64,000 nucleotides of DNA from Pseudomonas sp. Leaf48 (GTDB lineage Bacteria; Pseudomonadota; Gammaproteobacteria; Pseudomonadales; Pseudomonadaceae), in assembly GCF_001421885.1 (NCBI RefSeq), contig NZ_LMLH01000012.1:209905-273904 (forward strand). The letters are read 5' to 3'. Below are positions 34,784-44,501 of this stretch, in pieces; the stretch's first letter is position 1, and each line of letters opens with the position of its first letter. Made by a program: the position numbers and the translations under genes. A model generated the notes under the pieces. It was not told the origin of the DNA. It saw only the letters and a program-made list of their open reading frames with translations, and made no database searches.

Positions 34784-36354
34784 GCGGTTTCGTCGACCCA
34801 GCGTTGATCGAGGCGGGTTTGGGGGCCTTGGGGCGGCGAGCCGTGGTGACAGTCGAGGTCGCCGACGTTCAGGCCGCAGGACAGCAGGCGTTCGCGCAGA
34901 GCGGCCAGGTTACTTTCAATCAGGCTGGCGGTATAAGGCCGTTCGGCCCACAGCTGACTGGACAGGCTGCCTTTGATCAACTGTGCCTGAATCTGCAAGG
35001 GGCCCAAGGGTTCCATGTCGAAGGCCAGCTCTACACGCCATAGTTGTTGTTTCGTTTCGCGTTCTTCGCGGCGCTCATTGGGGTGGTCGTGCTCAGGGGC
35101 CTCTTCACGCTGGAACTTGACCTGCAAGGGCACGATGTCTTGCAGATTGCGCATCGGGATTTCCAGCTGCCAGGTGCTCATCAGCCGTCCGTCGGCGGTG
35201 ACGCCGGTTTGTTCCAGGCTTGCCAGCTGGTGGCTCTGCAGGCGTGAAACCGCGGCGGCGGCCAGGCGCAGCAGGTGTTCGAGGTCATCCTCACCCTCGG
35301 CGCCTGGCAGTTGGCGCTCGGCAAGCGGAAAGCCGGTCGGCGACGGTTTGGCGCTGACCTGGCCGAGCATGCCCAGGGCGTTGCGCACGAAACTCGGCAT
35401 GGTCTGGGCGAGGGTGTTGGCCGCAACGATCGCGCCGAGGCTGGTGTTGGTCGGCAGGCCCTGACTCAATTGCGCCACCAGTTTGAGCAGATCGCCCTTC
35501 ATGTCGGGCGCCAGCGTCGGGTTTTGCCCGGTGAGCAGTTTGCTTTCGAGAAACACACCGCTGCCGGCAAGGGCCTGGGCAAGGCCTTTGGCCGTACTCA
35601 ACTGTTGAACATCCGGCAGGCCGGCGAGCAAACGGGTAGCGGCGCTGCGCAACTCAGCGGATGTCTGGTCTGAGGGTGGAAGGCTCTGCAGGAGGTTGAG
35701 CAAGCCATCCAGCGATCCCTGGCGACTTTGCTGGTCGACCAGTTGCCGGGTCACCGCCAGTTGTTCCTGACGACTACTCAGAGGCACGAATTTCACGGTC
35801 TGGGCGTCCTGCACCTGCGCGCTCAACAAGGTGCCGATGCGCAAGGGCTGCGGGCTGTCGATGCTCAGGGTGCTGCCGCTCAGTGCGGTGTTGAGCAGGC
35901 TCACCATCGAATGAAATACCAGGGGCTGGCCGGGCAACCGGGGCAGCACTTGCGAGGTCAGCACTTTACCCTGCAGCAAGGTGCCAACGGGCAGTTGCGC
36001 GGTGTCGAGGCTGGTGAGGGTGGCGATGCTGGAAGCAATGGCCTGTTGTACCGTCACGGCCAGGCTGCCGGCCGAGGGTTGGCTGACGACCAGTGTGGTG
36101 CCCAGGGCCAACGGTTGATTACCGGTAGTCTGGACCGTGGTCTGGCGGCCGCTGTCGAGTGTGACCTTGAGCAGCATCTGGAAAGTCTGGTCTGTCTGCT
36201 TAAGCGACAACACTTCGGCCTGGGCGGTTTGACCGACGCTGATCAGCCCGTCCATCGGCGTCTGCAACTTGAGCAACTCACCGCTGAGCACCTGCGGGCG
36301 CGAAGTCGCCGGGAGGATTTGCGGTAGCGGCAGGATGTTCATTTCGCCTGTCAT
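34780..36354 (-). CDS. Second FliK-like hook-length control protein
   Basis: The 524-residue product has a long Leu/Gln/Ser-rich N-terminal region with several QxLxxGTLLxxxV-type repeats (about 60-200) and a C-terminal Flg_hook-like domain (about 420-510: WRVELAFDMEPLGPLQIQAQL, split by SSQLWAERP). It differs from fliK at 8589 in having no export-style N-terminus that I can recognise. It pairs with the FlhB C-terminal-domain gene, the natural partner of FliK. PA1466-type annotation in other pseudomonads is hypothetical/FliK family. Confidence 0.78.
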   Translation of the reverse strand: MTGEMNILPLPQILPATSRPQVLSGELLKLQTPMDGLISVGQTAQAEVLSLKQTDQTFQMLLKVTLDSGRQTTVQTTGNQPLALGTTLVVSQPSAGSLAVTVQQAIASSIATLTSLDTAQLPVGTLLQGKVLTSQVLPRLPGQPLVFHSMVSLLNTALSGSTLSIDSPQPLRIGTLLSAQVQDAQTVKFVPLSSRQEQLAVTRQLVDQQSRQGSLDGLLNLLQSLPPSDQTSAELRSAATRLLAGLPDVQQLSTAKGLAQALAGSGVFLESKLLTGQNPTLAPDMKGDLLKLVAQLSQGLPTNTSLGAIVAANTLAQTMPSFVRNALGMLGQVSAKPSPTGFPLAERQLPGAEGEDDLEHLLRLAAAAVSRLQSHQLASLEQTGVTADGRLMSTWQLEIPMRNLQDIVPLQVKFQREEAPEHDHPNERREERETKQQLWRVELAFDMEPLGPLQIQAQLIKGSLSSQLWAERPYTASLIESNLAALRERLLSCGLNVGDLDCHHGSPPQGPQTRLDQRWVDETA

Positions 36355-36380
36355 ACGCGGTCACAACCTGAGGAAAATGC

Positions 36381-36411
36381 ACTCTTTAGAGTAAGGCATG
36401 GCATGTATAAT
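36381..36411 (+). promoter_or_regulatory. Probable sigma-70 promoter region of ccm
   Basis: TATAAT at 36406-36411 is a perfect -10. The -35 is weak: TCTTTA at 36383-36388 with 17-base spacing. A 12-bp palindrome ACTCTTTAGAGT (36381-36392) covers the -35 area and could be a regulator site. It leaves a leader of about 140 bases before ccmA. Confidence 0.5.
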
Positions 36412-36553
36412 GCGGCGCCGTTGTATCCAAAAATGGCGAAAACTTTGCAATTATTTGACGCAGCTCTCTGGAACAAGCCGTCATTGCATTTATGCTGCAT
36501 CTCTTTAACGGCCGCGCCAGTGCCGACTTGAACCGTATAAGGCCCGTGATCCC

Positions 36554-37189
36554 TTGACCAGTCCCGTCCTGCAAACCGTTGACCTTGCCTGCGAGCGAGA
36601 CCTTCGGCTGCTCTTCGAAAACCTCGAGTTGCGACTGGCCAGTGGCGAAATGGTACAAATCAGCGGCCCCAACGGCAGTGGCAAGACCAGTCTTTTACGC
36701 CTGCTGAGCGGGCTGATGCAGCCGACCGCGGGCCGGGTGTTGCTCAATGGCCAGCCGTTGAACGCGCAACGCAGCGAGCTGGCGCGCAATCTGCTGTGGA
36801 TCGGTCACGCGGCGGGGATCAAGGATTTGCTGACGCCGGAGGAGAATCTGAGCTGGCTGTGTGCCTTGCATCATCCGGCTGACCATGAGGCGATATGGCA
36901 GGCTTTGGCGGCGGTCGGGCTGCGTGGGTTCGAGGACGTTCCGTGCCACACCCTGTCCGCCGGCCAGCAGCGTCGCGTCGCGCTGGCGCGCTTGTACCTG
37001 GACAGTCCGCCGTTGTGGATCCTCGACGAGCCGTTTACCGCCCTCGATAAACAAGGCGTGGCGCAGCTTGAAGAACACTTGGCCGGCCACTGTGAACGTG
37101 GCGGCATGGTGGTGTTGACGACTCACCACACCCTGAGCCGGATGCCGGCCGGTTATCGCAACATTGATCTGGGGAACTGGGCCGTATGA
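36554..37189 (+). CDS. ccmA: Heme exporter ATPase CcmA
   Basis: CcmA is the ABC ATPase of CcmABCD, which releases holo-CcmE from CcmC. In 211 residues: Walker A GPNGSGKT at 38-45, signature [14 protein letters not shown], Walker B LWILDEPF. The start is TTG 36554 (MTSPVLQTV); no better ATG is nearby. It overlaps ccmB by 4 bases. Confidence 0.95.
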   Translation: MTSPVLQTVDLACERDLRLLFENLELRLASGEMVQISGPNGSGKTSLLRLLSGLMQPTAGRVLLNGQPLNAQRSELARNLLWIGHAAGIKDLLTPEENLSWLCALHHPADHEAIWQALAAVGLRGFEDVPCHTLSAGQQRRVALARLYLDSPPLWILDEPFTALDKQGVAQLEEHLAGHCERGGMVVLTTHHTLSRMPAGYRNIDLGNWAV

Positions 37190-37854
37190 GTGTGTTCGGC
37201 CTGTTGGTCGCCCGTGAGGCTCGCCTGCTGTTTCGCCGTCCCGCGGAACTGGCCAATCCGCTGGTATTTTTCGCCATCGTGGTTGCGCTGTTCCCGCTGG
37301 CGGTCGGACCCGAGTCTCAATTGTTGCAAACCTTGTCTCCGGGACTGGTCTGGGTGGCGGCACTTTTATCGGTCTTGCTCTCGCTGGACGGGCTTTTCCG
37401 TAGTGATTTCGAGGATGGATCGCTCGAACAGTGGGTCCTTTCGCCGCACCCCCTGGCTCTTCTGGTTTTGGCCAAGGTGCTGGCACACTGGGCGTTTTCC
37501 GGCCTGGCACTGGTGTTGCTCGCGCCTTTGCTGGCGTTGATGCTCGGTTTGCCTGCCGCCTGTCTGCCGGTGTTGCTGCTTTCGTTGCTGCTCGGTACAC
37601 CGGTGCTGAGCCTGCTCGGTGCAGTGGGCGCGGCATTGACGGTGGGATTGAAGCGCGGCGGCCTGTTGCTGGCGCTGCTGATTCTGCCGCTGTACATCCC
37701 GGTGTTGATCCTTGGCAGTGGCGCCTTGCAGGCAGCCTTGCAGGGCATGCCGGCGACCGGTTATCTCCTGTGGCTTGGCAGCCTGACCGCCCTGGCGATA
37801 ACTCTGACACCTTTTGCAATAGCCGCTGGCCTGAAGATCAGCGTCGGCGAATAA
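37186..37854 (+). CDS. ccmB: Heme exporter membrane protein CcmB
   Basis: CcmB is the ABC permease partner of CcmA. The 222 residues hold six hydrophobic helices, and the N-terminal [16 protein letters not shown] and [14 protein letters not shown] segments are typical. ATG overlaps ccmA. A gap of 92 bases precedes ccmC, the largest in the operon. Confidence 0.95.
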   Translation: MSVFGLLVAREARLLFRRPAELANPLVFFAIVVALFPLAVGPESQLLQTLSPGLVWVAALLSVLLSLDGLFRSDFEDGSLEQWVLSPHPLALLVLAKVLAHWAFSGLALVLLAPLLALMLGLPAACLPVLLLSLLLGTPVLSLLGAVGAALTVGLKRGGLLLALLILPLYIPVLILGSGALQAALQGMPATGYLLWLGSLTALAITLTPFAIAAGLKISVGE

Positions 37855-37946
37855 TAATGAGGCCTGGTTAAAAATTAACCACTCCTTTTGAAAAAAAGCA
37901 GGCCCTGGCTCTTCACAGTAAAGAGCAACCGTGACGGAAACAGAGT

Positions 37947-38702
37947 ATGAACTGGACGTGGTTTCACAAGCTTGGCTCGCCCAAATGGTTTTACGGCATC
38001 AGCGGCAAACTGCTGCCCTGGCTGAGCGTCGCGGCGTTGCTGCTGATCGGCATTGGCGTGGTCTGGGGCCTGGCCTTCGCGCCGCCGGATTACCAGCAGG
38101 GCAACAGCTTTCGCATCATCTACATCCACGTCCCGGCTGCCATGCTGGCGCAGTCCATCTACGTGATGCTGGCCGTGTGCGGCATCGTCGGCCTGGTCTG
38201 GAAAATGAAACTGGCCGACGTCGCCCTGCAATGCGCCGCGCCCATCGGTGCCTGGATGACCGCCGTGGCGCTGGTCACCGGGGCGATCTGGGGCAAACCG
38301 ACCTGGGGCTCGTGGTGGGTCTGGGATGCACGCCTGACGTCCATGTTGATCCTGCTGTTCCTGTACTTCGGTCTCATTGCGCTGGGCAACGCCATCAGCA
38401 ATCGTGACAGCGCGGCCAAGGCCTGTGCGGTGCTGGCGATTGTTGGTGTGATCAACATCCCGATCATCAAATACTCGGTAGAGTGGTGGAACACCCTGCA
38501 CCAGGGCGCGACCTTCACCCTCACGGAAAAACCGGCGATGCCCGCCGAGATGTGGCTGCCACTGCTGCTGACGGCGTTGGGTTTCTACTGTTTCTTCGGC
38601 GCGGTCCTGCTGCTGCGCATGCGCCTTGAAGTGCTCAAGCGCGAAGCCCGGGCCAGTTGGGTCAAAGCCGAAGTGGAAAACAGCCTGGAGGCCGCTCGAT
38701 GA
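37947..38702 (+). CDS. ccmC: Heme handling protein CcmC
   Basis: CcmC loads heme onto CcmE at the periplasmic face. The 251-residue, six-helix protein carries the tryptophan-rich WWD motif [14 protein letters not shown] and flanking histidines ([16 protein letters not shown]) that ligate heme. ATG 37947 follows AGAGT. Overlaps ccmD by 4 bases. Confidence 0.96.
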   Translation: MNWTWFHKLGSPKWFYGISGKLLPWLSVAALLLIGIGVVWGLAFAPPDYQQGNSFRIIYIHVPAAMLAQSIYVMLAVCGIVGLVWKMKLADVALQCAAPIGAWMTAVALVTGAIWGKPTWGSWWVWDARLTSMLILLFLYFGLIALGNAISNRDSAAKACAVLAIVGVINIPIIKYSVEWWNTLHQGATFTLTEKPAMPAEMWLPLLLTALGFYCFFGAVLLLRMRLEVLKREARASWVKAEVENSLEAAR

Positions 38703-38875
38703 GTTTTGCTTCATTCGGCGACTTCATCGCCATGGGTCATCATGGCCTGTATGTCTGGTCAGCCTATGGCATCTGCCTGGCGGTGCTGACCCTCAACGTG
38801 GCGGCGCCAATCCTGGCCCGCAAGCGGTATCTGCAACAAGAGGCGCGTCGTCTGCGCCGGGAGAACGGCAAGTGA
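38699..38875 (+). CDS. ccmD: Heme exporter small subunit CcmD
   Basis: CcmD is a 58-residue single-span protein that stabilises the CcmC-CcmE adduct. ATG 38699 overlaps the ccmC stop (ATGA). One membrane helix at about 15-36 ([20 protein letters not shown]) is followed by a basic tail ([16 protein letters not shown]). Overlaps ccmE by 4 bases. Confidence 0.92.
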   Translation: MSFASFGDFIAMGHHGLYVWSAYGICLAVLTLNVAAPILARKRYLQQEARRLRRENGK

Positions 38876-39327
38876 ATCCGCTGCGCAAAAAGCGTCTTAT
38901 CATCATTCTCGCGATCCTGGTCGGGGTCGGCGCTGCCGTCGGCCTGGCCCTGAGCGCCCTGCAGCAGAACATCAATCTGTTTTACACACCGACCCAGATC
39001 GCCAACGGTGAAGCCCCGCAGGACACGCGCATCCGTGCCGGCGGCATGGTCGAGGCGGGCTCGCTGCAGCGCTCCGGCGATTCCCTGGATGTGAAGTTTG
39101 TCGTCACCGACTTCAACAAATCCGTGACCATCACCTACCGCGGCATCCTGCCGGACCTGTTCCGCGAAGGGCAGGGCATTGTCGCCTTGGGCAAGATCAA
39201 CGCCGATGGCGTGGTAGTGGCCGACGAAGTGCTGGCCAAGCACGATGAAAAGTACATGCCGCCGGAAGTGACCAAGGCTTTGAAAGACAGCGGTCAATCA
39301 GCTCCAACGCCCGCGAAGGAGGGTTGA
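38872..39327 (+). CDS. ccmE: Heme chaperone CcmE
   Basis: CcmE carries heme covalently to the CcmFHI ligase. GTG 38872 (overlapping ccmD) gives 151 residues: an N-terminal anchor (about 7-27) and a periplasmic OB fold with the heme-binding His124 and Tyr128 in HDEKY. Longer in-frame starts overlap ccmC/ccmD and are rejected. Confidence 0.95.
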   Translation: MNPLRKKRLIIILAILVGVGAAVGLALSALQQNINLFYTPTQIANGEAPQDTRIRAGGMVEAGSLQRSGDSLDVKFVVTDFNKSVTITYRGILPDLFREGQGIVALGKINADGVVVADEVLAKHDEKYMPPEVTKALKDSGQSAPTPAKEG

Positions 39328-39330
39328 TCC

Positions 39331-41319
39331 ATGACGTCCGGTATCTTTATTCCCGAACTTGGGCACCTGGCCATGATCCTGGCCCTGTGCTTCGCCCTGG
39401 CCCAAGCCGTGGTGCCGTTGCTCGGTGCCTGGCGCGGTGACCGCCTGTGGATGAGCCTGGCCCAGCCGGCCGCCTGGGGGCAGTTCACCTTTCTGGCGTT
39501 TGCCTTCGGCTGTCTGACTTATGCCTTCATGGTGGATGATTTTTCCGTCGCCTATGTGGCCAATAACTCCAACAGCGCCTTGCCCTGGTACTACAAGTTC
39601 AGTGCCGTGTGGGGTGCCCACGAAGGTTCCTTGCTGTTGTGGGCGTTGATTCTGGGTGGCTGGACCTTCGCGGTATCGGTGTTCTCCCGGCAGTTGCCGC
39701 AAGTCATGCTGGCCCGCGTGCTGGCGGTGATGGGCATGATCAGCACCGGTTTCCTGCTGTTCCTGATCATGACCTCCAACCCGTTCAAGCGCATTCTGCC
39801 GCAAGTGCCCACCGATGGCGCCGACCTTAATCCGTTGTTGCAGGACATCGGCCTGATCGTTCACCCGCCGATGCTGTACATGGGTTACGTCGGGTTTTCC
39901 GTGGCCTTCGCCTTCGCCATTGCGGCGCTGATGGGCGGACGCCTGGATGCCGCGTGGGCACGCTGGTCGCGTCCATGGACCATCGTGGCCTGGGCCTTCC
40001 TCGGTATCGGCATCACCCTCGGTTCGTGGTGGGCCTACTATGAACTCGGCTGGGGCGGCTGGTGGTTCTGGGACCCGGTGGAAAACGCCTCGTTCATGCC
40101 ATGGCTGGTTGGCACCGCGCTGATTCACTCCCTGGCGGTCACGGAGAAACGTGGCGTGTTCAAGAGCTGGACGGTGCTGCTGGCCATCGCCGCGTTCTCC
40201 TTGAGCCTGCTGGGCACCTTTCTCGTGCGTTCCGGCGTACTGACTTCGGTGCACGCCTTTGCCTCCGACCCGGAGCGTGGCGTGTTCATCCTGATTTTCC
40301 TGCTGTTTGTGGTCGGTGGTTCGTTGACCCTGTTCGCCCTGCGCGCGCCGGTGGTCAAGAGCCAGGTCGGCTTCAATCTGTGGTCGCGGGAAACGCTGTT
40401 GCTGGGCAATAACCTGGTGCTGGTGGTAGCGGCTTCGATGATCCTGCTGGGCACTTTGTATCCGCTGATTCTCGATGCCATGACGGGCGCCAAACTGTCG
40501 GTCGGCCCGCCGTACTTCAACGCGCTGTTCATTCCGTTGATGGCGTTGCTGATGGTGGTGATGGCAGTCGGTATGATCGTGCGCTGGAAAGACACGCCGG
40601 TGAAATGGCTGTTGAGCATGCTCACGCCGGTACTGCTCGGCAGCGCCGCCCTGGCCGTTGTGGCCGGTATTGCGTATGGCGATTTCAACTGGGCGGTCCT
40701 GGCGACCTTCATGCTCGCGGCCTGGGTGTTGCTGGCCGGCGTGCGTGACATCTTCGACAAGACCCGGCACAAAGGCCTGATCAAGGGCTTGCCGACCCTG
40801 ACCCGCAGCTACTGGGGCATGCAGGTCGCGCACCTGGGCATCGCCGTATGCGCCCTGGGTGTCGTGTTGTCGAGCCAGAACAGCGCCGAGCGTGACCTGC
40901 GCCTGGAACCGGGCGAGTCCATGGACCTGGCCGGTTATCACTTCGTGTTCGAAGGGGCCAAGCACTACGAAGGCCCCAACTTCACCTCCGACAAGGGCAC
41001 TGTTCGCGTCATCCGCAACGGCAAGGAAGTCAGCGTGCTGCACCCGGAGAAGCGTCTCTACACCGTGCAGAACTCGGTGATGACCGAAGCCGGGATCGAC
41101 GCCGGTTTTACCCGTGACATCTACGTTGCCCTCGGCGAACCCCTTGGCGATGGCGCCTGGGCCGTGCGCGTTCACGTCAAACCGTTCGTGCGCTGGATCT
41201 GGTTCGGCGGCCTGCTGACCGGTTTGGGCGGATTGCTGGCGGCGCTGGATCGGCGTTATCGGGTCAAGGTGAAAAGCCGTGTGCGCGAAGCACTGGGCAT
41301 GTCGGGAGCCACTGCATGA
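39331..41319 (+). CDS. ccmF: Cytochrome c heme lyase subunit CcmF
   Basis: CcmF is the large polytopic part of the heme ligase. The 662 residues hold about fifteen hydrophobic segments and the WWD motif WGGWWFWDPVENASFMPW (about 231-248). The C-terminal periplasmic loop and conserved histidines (VHPPMLYMGYVG; LIHSLAVTEKRG) are present. Overlaps ccmG by 4 bases. Confidence 0.97.
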   Translation: MTSGIFIPELGHLAMILALCFALAQAVVPLLGAWRGDRLWMSLAQPAAWGQFTFLAFAFGCLTYAFMVDDFSVAYVANNSNSALPWYYKFSAVWGAHEGSLLLWALILGGWTFAVSVFSRQLPQVMLARVLAVMGMISTGFLLFLIMTSNPFKRILPQVPTDGADLNPLLQDIGLIVHPPMLYMGYVGFSVAFAFAIAALMGGRLDAAWARWSRPWTIVAWAFLGIGITLGSWWAYYELGWGGWWFWDPVENASFMPWLVGTALIHSLAVTEKRGVFKSWTVLLAIAAFSLSLLGTFLVRSGVLTSVHAFASDPERGVFILIFLLFVVGGSLTLFALRAPVVKSQVGFNLWSRETLLLGNNLVLVVAASMILLGTLYPLILDAMTGAKLSVGPPYFNALFIPLMALLMVVMAVGMIVRWKDTPVKWLLSMLTPVLLGSAALAVVAGIAYGDFNWAVLATFMLAAWVLLAGVRDIFDKTRHKGLIKGLPTLTRSYWGMQVAHLGIAVCALGVVLSSQNSAERDLRLEPGESMDLAGYHFVFEGAKHYEGPNFTSDKGTVRVIRNGKEVSVLHPEKRLYTVQNSVMTEAGIDAGFTRDIYVALGEPLGDGAWAVRVHVKPFVRWIWFGGLLTGLGGLLAALDRRYRVKVKSRVREALGMSGATA

Positions 41320-41852
41320 GACGTTGGTTGATGTTGTTGCCACTGGCGATTTTTCTGGTGGTCGCCGTATTTCTGTACCGTGGGCTGTACCTGAACCCGG
41401 CCGAGTTGCCTTCGGCGATGATCGGCAAGCCGTTCCCGGAGTTTTCCCTGCCGGCGGTGCAGGGCGACAAGACCCTGACCCGTGCCGACATCCTCGGCAA
41501 ACCGGCGTTGGTCAATGTCTGGGGTACCTGGTGCATTTCCTGCCGGGTCGAGCACCCGGTGCTGAACAAGCTGGCCGGGCAGGGCGTGGTGATCTACGGC
41601 ATCAACTACAAGGACGTCAATGCCGATGCCTTGAAGTGGCTGAGCGAATTCCACAACCCCTATGTGCTGGACATTCGTGACGATGAAGGCTCGCTGGGCC
41701 TGAACCTCGGCGTGTATGGCGCGCCGGAAACCTTCTTCATCGACGCCAAGGGCATCATCCGTGACAAGTTTGTCGGCGTGATCGACGAGCAGGTCTGGCG
41801 CGAAAAACTGGCGGCCAAATATCAGGCGCTGGTCGACGAGGCCAAGCCATGA
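41316..41852 (+). CDS. ccmG: Thiol:disulfide interchange protein CcmG (DsbE)
   Basis: CcmG is a membrane-anchored thioredoxin that reduces the CXXCH thiols of apocytochrome c. In 178 residues: a membrane anchor (about 5-24) and a thioredoxin fold with active site WCISC (Cys73, Cys76). The GVYGAPETFFID segment with its cis-proline region is typical. Overlaps ccmH by 4 bases. Confidence 0.96.
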   Translation: MRRWLMLLPLAIFLVVAVFLYRGLYLNPAELPSAMIGKPFPEFSLPAVQGDKTLTRADILGKPALVNVWGTWCISCRVEHPVLNKLAGQGVVIYGINYKDVNADALKWLSEFHNPYVLDIRDDEGSLGLNLGVYGAPETFFIDAKGIIRDKFVGVIDEQVWREKLAAKYQALVDEAKP

Positions 41853-42319
41853 AGCGCTGGATTGCCGCCGCTGTTCTGGGCTTGAGCATGGCCGGCGTCG
41901 CACATGCAGCCATCGACACCTACGAGTTCGCCAAGGAAGGCGATCGCGAGCGCTTTCGCGAGCTGACCAAGGAGCTGCGTTGCCCCAAGTGTCAGAACCA
42001 GGATATTGCCGACTCCAACGCACCGATCGCCGCCGACCTGCGCAAGGAAATTTTCCGCATGCTCGGCGAGGGCAAGGACAACCAGCAGATCATCGACTTC
42101 ATGGTCGATCGCTACGGTGACTTCGTGCGCTACAAACCAGCCCTGAACGCCAAGACCGCGCTGCTCTGGTTCGGCCCGGCCGGCCTGCTGCTTGGCGGTG
42201 TGGTGATCATCGCGGTGATCGTGCGCCGCCGTCGTGTGCAACGCTCTGACACCAAGGATGAGCTTTCCGCCGAGGAGCGCTCGCGCCTCGACCACCTGTT
42301 GGATAAAAACCAAGAATGA
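41849..42319 (+). CDS. ccmH: Cytochrome c maturation protein CcmH
   Basis: CcmH is the thioredox partner that handles apocytochrome thiols with CcmG. The 156-residue protein has a signal peptide (about 1-21), the RCPKCQ motif (Cys45, Cys48) and a C-terminal membrane helix (about 106-128). It is the short CcmL-type form; the TPR part is the separate ccmI gene. Overlaps ccmI by 4 bases. Confidence 0.95.
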   Translation: MKRWIAAAVLGLSMAGVAHAAIDTYEFAKEGDRERFRELTKELRCPKCQNQDIADSNAPIAADLRKEIFRMLGEGKDNQQIIDFMVDRYGDFVRYKPALNAKTALLWFGPAGLLLGGVVIIAVIVRRRRVQRSDTKDELSAEERSRLDHLLDKNQE

Positions 42320-43518
42320 TTGATTTCTGGCTTGCTGCAGGTCTGCTGCTACTGGTTGCCCTGAGTTTTCTGTTGATCCCGATCCTGCGCAGTCGTCGTG
42401 CACAACTCGAAGAGGATCGTACCGCCCTGAACGTCGCCTTGTATCAGGAGCGCGTGGCTGAGTTGCAGACTCAGCAGGAAGAGGGCGTGCTTGATGCGGC
42501 GCAGATGGATACCGGGCGCGCCGAGGCAGCCCGGGAGTTGCTGGCGGACACCGAGGGGGTCGAAGCGCCGCGGGTGTCTCGTTTGGGCAAGCCCTTGCCA
42601 TTGCTGGCGGCAGTTCTGGTGCCGGTTCTCGGTCTGGGCTTGTACTTGCATTACGGTGCCAGCGACAAGGTCGAACTGACCCGCGAATTCGCCCATGCAC
42701 CGCAAACGATGGAAGAAATGACCCGTCGCCTGGAGCGCACCGTCGCCGCTCAACCGGATTCCGCAGAAGGCGTGTATTTCCTCGCTCGTACCTACATGGC
42801 GCAGGATCGTCCTGCGGATGCGGCGAAGATGTTCGAGCGCACGGTGAGCCTCGCCGGTCGCGAGCCGGAACTGCTAGGCCAATGGGCCCAGGCGCAGTAT
42901 TTCGCCGATGGCAAGAAGTGGTCGGACAAAGTCCAGGCCCTGACGGATGAAGCCCTCAAGGCCGATCCGAAAGAAGTCACCAGCCTCGGCCTGCTAGGCA
43001 TCGCCGCGTTTGAAAGCGAGCGTTATCAGGATGCCATCGACTACTGGAACCGGCTTCTGGCGCAACTGGCGCCTGAGGACAAGTCTCGCGAGGCGTTGCA
43101 AGGCGGCATTACCCGGGCCACGGAGAAGCTGGTGACCAGTGGCGGCAAGGTTGCAACAGCACCTGTGGCGAAGGCTGCGGCACTGCTCAAGGTCAGCGTC
43201 GATCTGGCAGCGGAGCTCAAAACCAAGGTCCAGCCCGGCGACAGCGTATTCATTTTCGCCCGTGCGGTATCCGGTCCACCGGCTCCGCTGGCGGTCAAGC
43301 GCCTGACCGTGGCAGACCTGCCGGTCACCGTCGAACTGGGCGATGCCGATGCAATGATGCCGCAATTGAAACTGTCGAACTTTCCTGAAGTCCAACTGGT
43401 TGCGCGCATTTCCCGTGCCGGCAAACCAACGGCAGGCGAGTGGATCGGTCGCAGTCAGCCCCTGGCCAGCAGCACCACCGCGCTACAACAACTGACCATC
43501 GACAGCCCGGATAAATAA
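42316..43518 (+). CDS. ccmI: Cytochrome c maturation TPR protein CcmI
   Basis: CcmI is the apocytochrome chaperone of the ligase. The 400 residues contain two N-terminal membrane helices (about 4-24 and 94-113), a periplasmic TPR region (about 120-270: [20 protein letters not shown]) and a C-terminal beta-rich domain. It is the last canonical gene of the ccm operon. Confidence 0.94.
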   Translation: MIDFWLAAGLLLLVALSFLLIPILRSRRAQLEEDRTALNVALYQERVAELQTQQEEGVLDAAQMDTGRAEAARELLADTEGVEAPRVSRLGKPLPLLAAVLVPVLGLGLYLHYGASDKVELTREFAHAPQTMEEMTRRLERTVAAQPDSAEGVYFLARTYMAQDRPADAAKMFERTVSLAGREPELLGQWAQAQYFADGKKWSDKVQALTDEALKADPKEVTSLGLLGIAAFESERYQDAIDYWNRLLAQLAPEDKSREALQGGITRATEKLVTSGGKVATAPVAKAAALLKVSVDLAAELKTKVQPGDSVFIFARAVSGPPAPLAVKRLTVADLPVTVELGDADAMMPQLKLSNFPEVQLVARISRAGKPTAGEWIGRSQPLASSTTALQQLTIDSPDK

Positions 43519-43532
43519 CAGGAAACGCCACC

Positions 43533-43940
43533 ATGACCGCCATTGCTCGTATTGCCCTGCTCAGCGCTGTTTTGGGGTTAAGCGCTTGTGCGGTCCAGCG
43601 TCCACCGGAACAGCCGACCCCGACACCGATGCCGCCGTCGCAGCCCAAACCTACGCCATCGACGTCGCCCACCCCGAGCAAACCGAGCGTCCCGGCCAAA
43701 CCGGCCAAGCCGATGCCGCGTACCTCGGCCAGCTTCGCGCCGCCGCCGGGCGGGAACAGTCATTGGGATCAGAAGCTGGGGGTTTATGTGCTTGATGACC
43801 AACCCAATACCTTCTATCGCCAGCGGACTTACTACCGTTGGGATAATGGCTGGAGCCGTTCGATCAGCCCGAAAGGGCCTTGGGAGGAGACGGATATCCA
43901 CGGGGTGCCGGGCGGGTTGGGACGGCAGTTCGAGCAGTAA
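43533..43940 (+). CDS. Small proline-rich lipoprotein
   Basis: The 135-residue product has a lipoprotein signal with lipobox LSAC (Cys at about 20), a Pro/Thr-rich linker (about 25-65), and a Trp/Tyr-rich C-terminal part (HWDQKLGVYVLDDQPNTFY and YYRWDNGW). I do not recognise a family. It starts 14 bases after ccmI and ends just before a terminator, so it is probably the last gene of the ccm transcript. The job is unknown. Confidence 0.75.
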   Translation: MTAIARIALLSAVLGLSACAVQRPPEQPTPTPMPPSQPKPTPSTSPTPSKPSVPAKPAKPMPRTSASFAPPPGGNSHWDQKLGVYVLDDQPNTFYRQRTYYRWDNGWSRSISPKGPWEETDIHGVPGGLGRQFEQ

Positions 43941-43947
43941 CGCAGAG

Positions 43948-43972
43948 AGGCGATCTTCGGGTCGCCTTTTTT
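43948..43972 (+). terminator. Terminator of the ccm operon
   Basis: AGGCGATC and GGTCGCCT pair around a stable TTCG loop and run into six T residues. It lies 8 bases after the lipoprotein stop. Confidence 0.88.
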
Positions 43973-44403
43973 GTGGGCGTTGAGTGTGTTTCGGGCGGCG
44001 TGTGAACTTTTTGGGAATGGGCTTGTTCGCGAAGGCGGCCTGACTTTGGTTGACCGGGTACATATCCATTCCTGCGGTAACGACGGCTTATGGTTTCGCC
44101 CTTACGGCGACTCACTTTTTTACAAGCGCCTAAAAAAGTAAGCAAAAAACGCTCGCCCCTTACGTACGGCGCCTCGCTGAGGCTCGGCGTTCCTTCGCTC
44201 CGGTATTCATCCGGGGGCATTGCCCTCCGGTCGGCTTCGCTTCGACCTACATGCAATGAGTTCGACTGCGTCGAACGGCGCTGCGCGCCAATCCCCGGAT
44301 AAACACCTCCACTCAGCCTCCCGAGGGGGCGGGTGAATCAAGACCAAACGCGGCAGCCCTCCAGCTCAACCTTTCACAAAACCTTCATCAAATGATTCAC
44401 CCA
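43973..44403. other. Gene-free spacer with repeat-like sequence
   Basis: No convincing gene is present. The stretch about 44055-44335 (from ACCGGGTACATATCCATTCC to CTCCCGAGGGGGCGG) resembles an intergenic sequence that I recall recurring in fluorescent Pseudomonas genomes, where it is often miscalled as small ORFs. It has several short inverted repeats (for example GGCGCCTCGCTGAGGCTCGGC). The copy number in this genome cannot be judged here. Confidence 0.4.
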
Positions 44404-44448
44404 GTGACATGTGCAAGTCATAGGGCTGACATGCGACGTGCCTAAAGT
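44404..44448 (+). promoter_or_regulatory. PhoB boxes and -10 of the phn operon
   Basis: Three 7-base half-sites sit 11 bases apart: GTGACAT (44404), AAGTCAT (44415) and CTGACAT (44426). The last two form a near-consensus Pho box, AAGTCATAGGGCTGACAT. A -10-like TAAAGT at 44443-44448 is 10 bases downstream, the usual layout for PhoB activation. This predicts induction by phosphate starvation. Confidence 0.8.
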
Positions 44449-44501
44449 CTGTTGAACTCAAATACGGCCACGGACGGCTGTTCAACCAGACAGAGAAGCC
44501 C

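Noticed and set aside
36433..36531. 32-residue ORF in the ccmA leader (MAKTLQLFDAALW...)
   Set aside because: No ribosome site upstream, and nothing beyond chance length supports it; kept only as a possible leader peptide.
38626..38871. Extended ccmE start upstream in frame
   Set aside because: It would overlap all of ccmD and the end of ccmC; GTG 38872 fits the 4-base overlap pattern of the operon and the known CcmE N-terminus.
39298..41343. 681-codon open frame antisense to ccmF
   Set aside because: Shadow of ccmF; composition dominated by His, Gln and Arg, with no membrane or domain features.
44090..44302. 70-codon forward frame in the ccm-phn gap
   Set aside because: No ribosome site or domain; lies in repeat-like non-coding sequence that often yields false gene calls.
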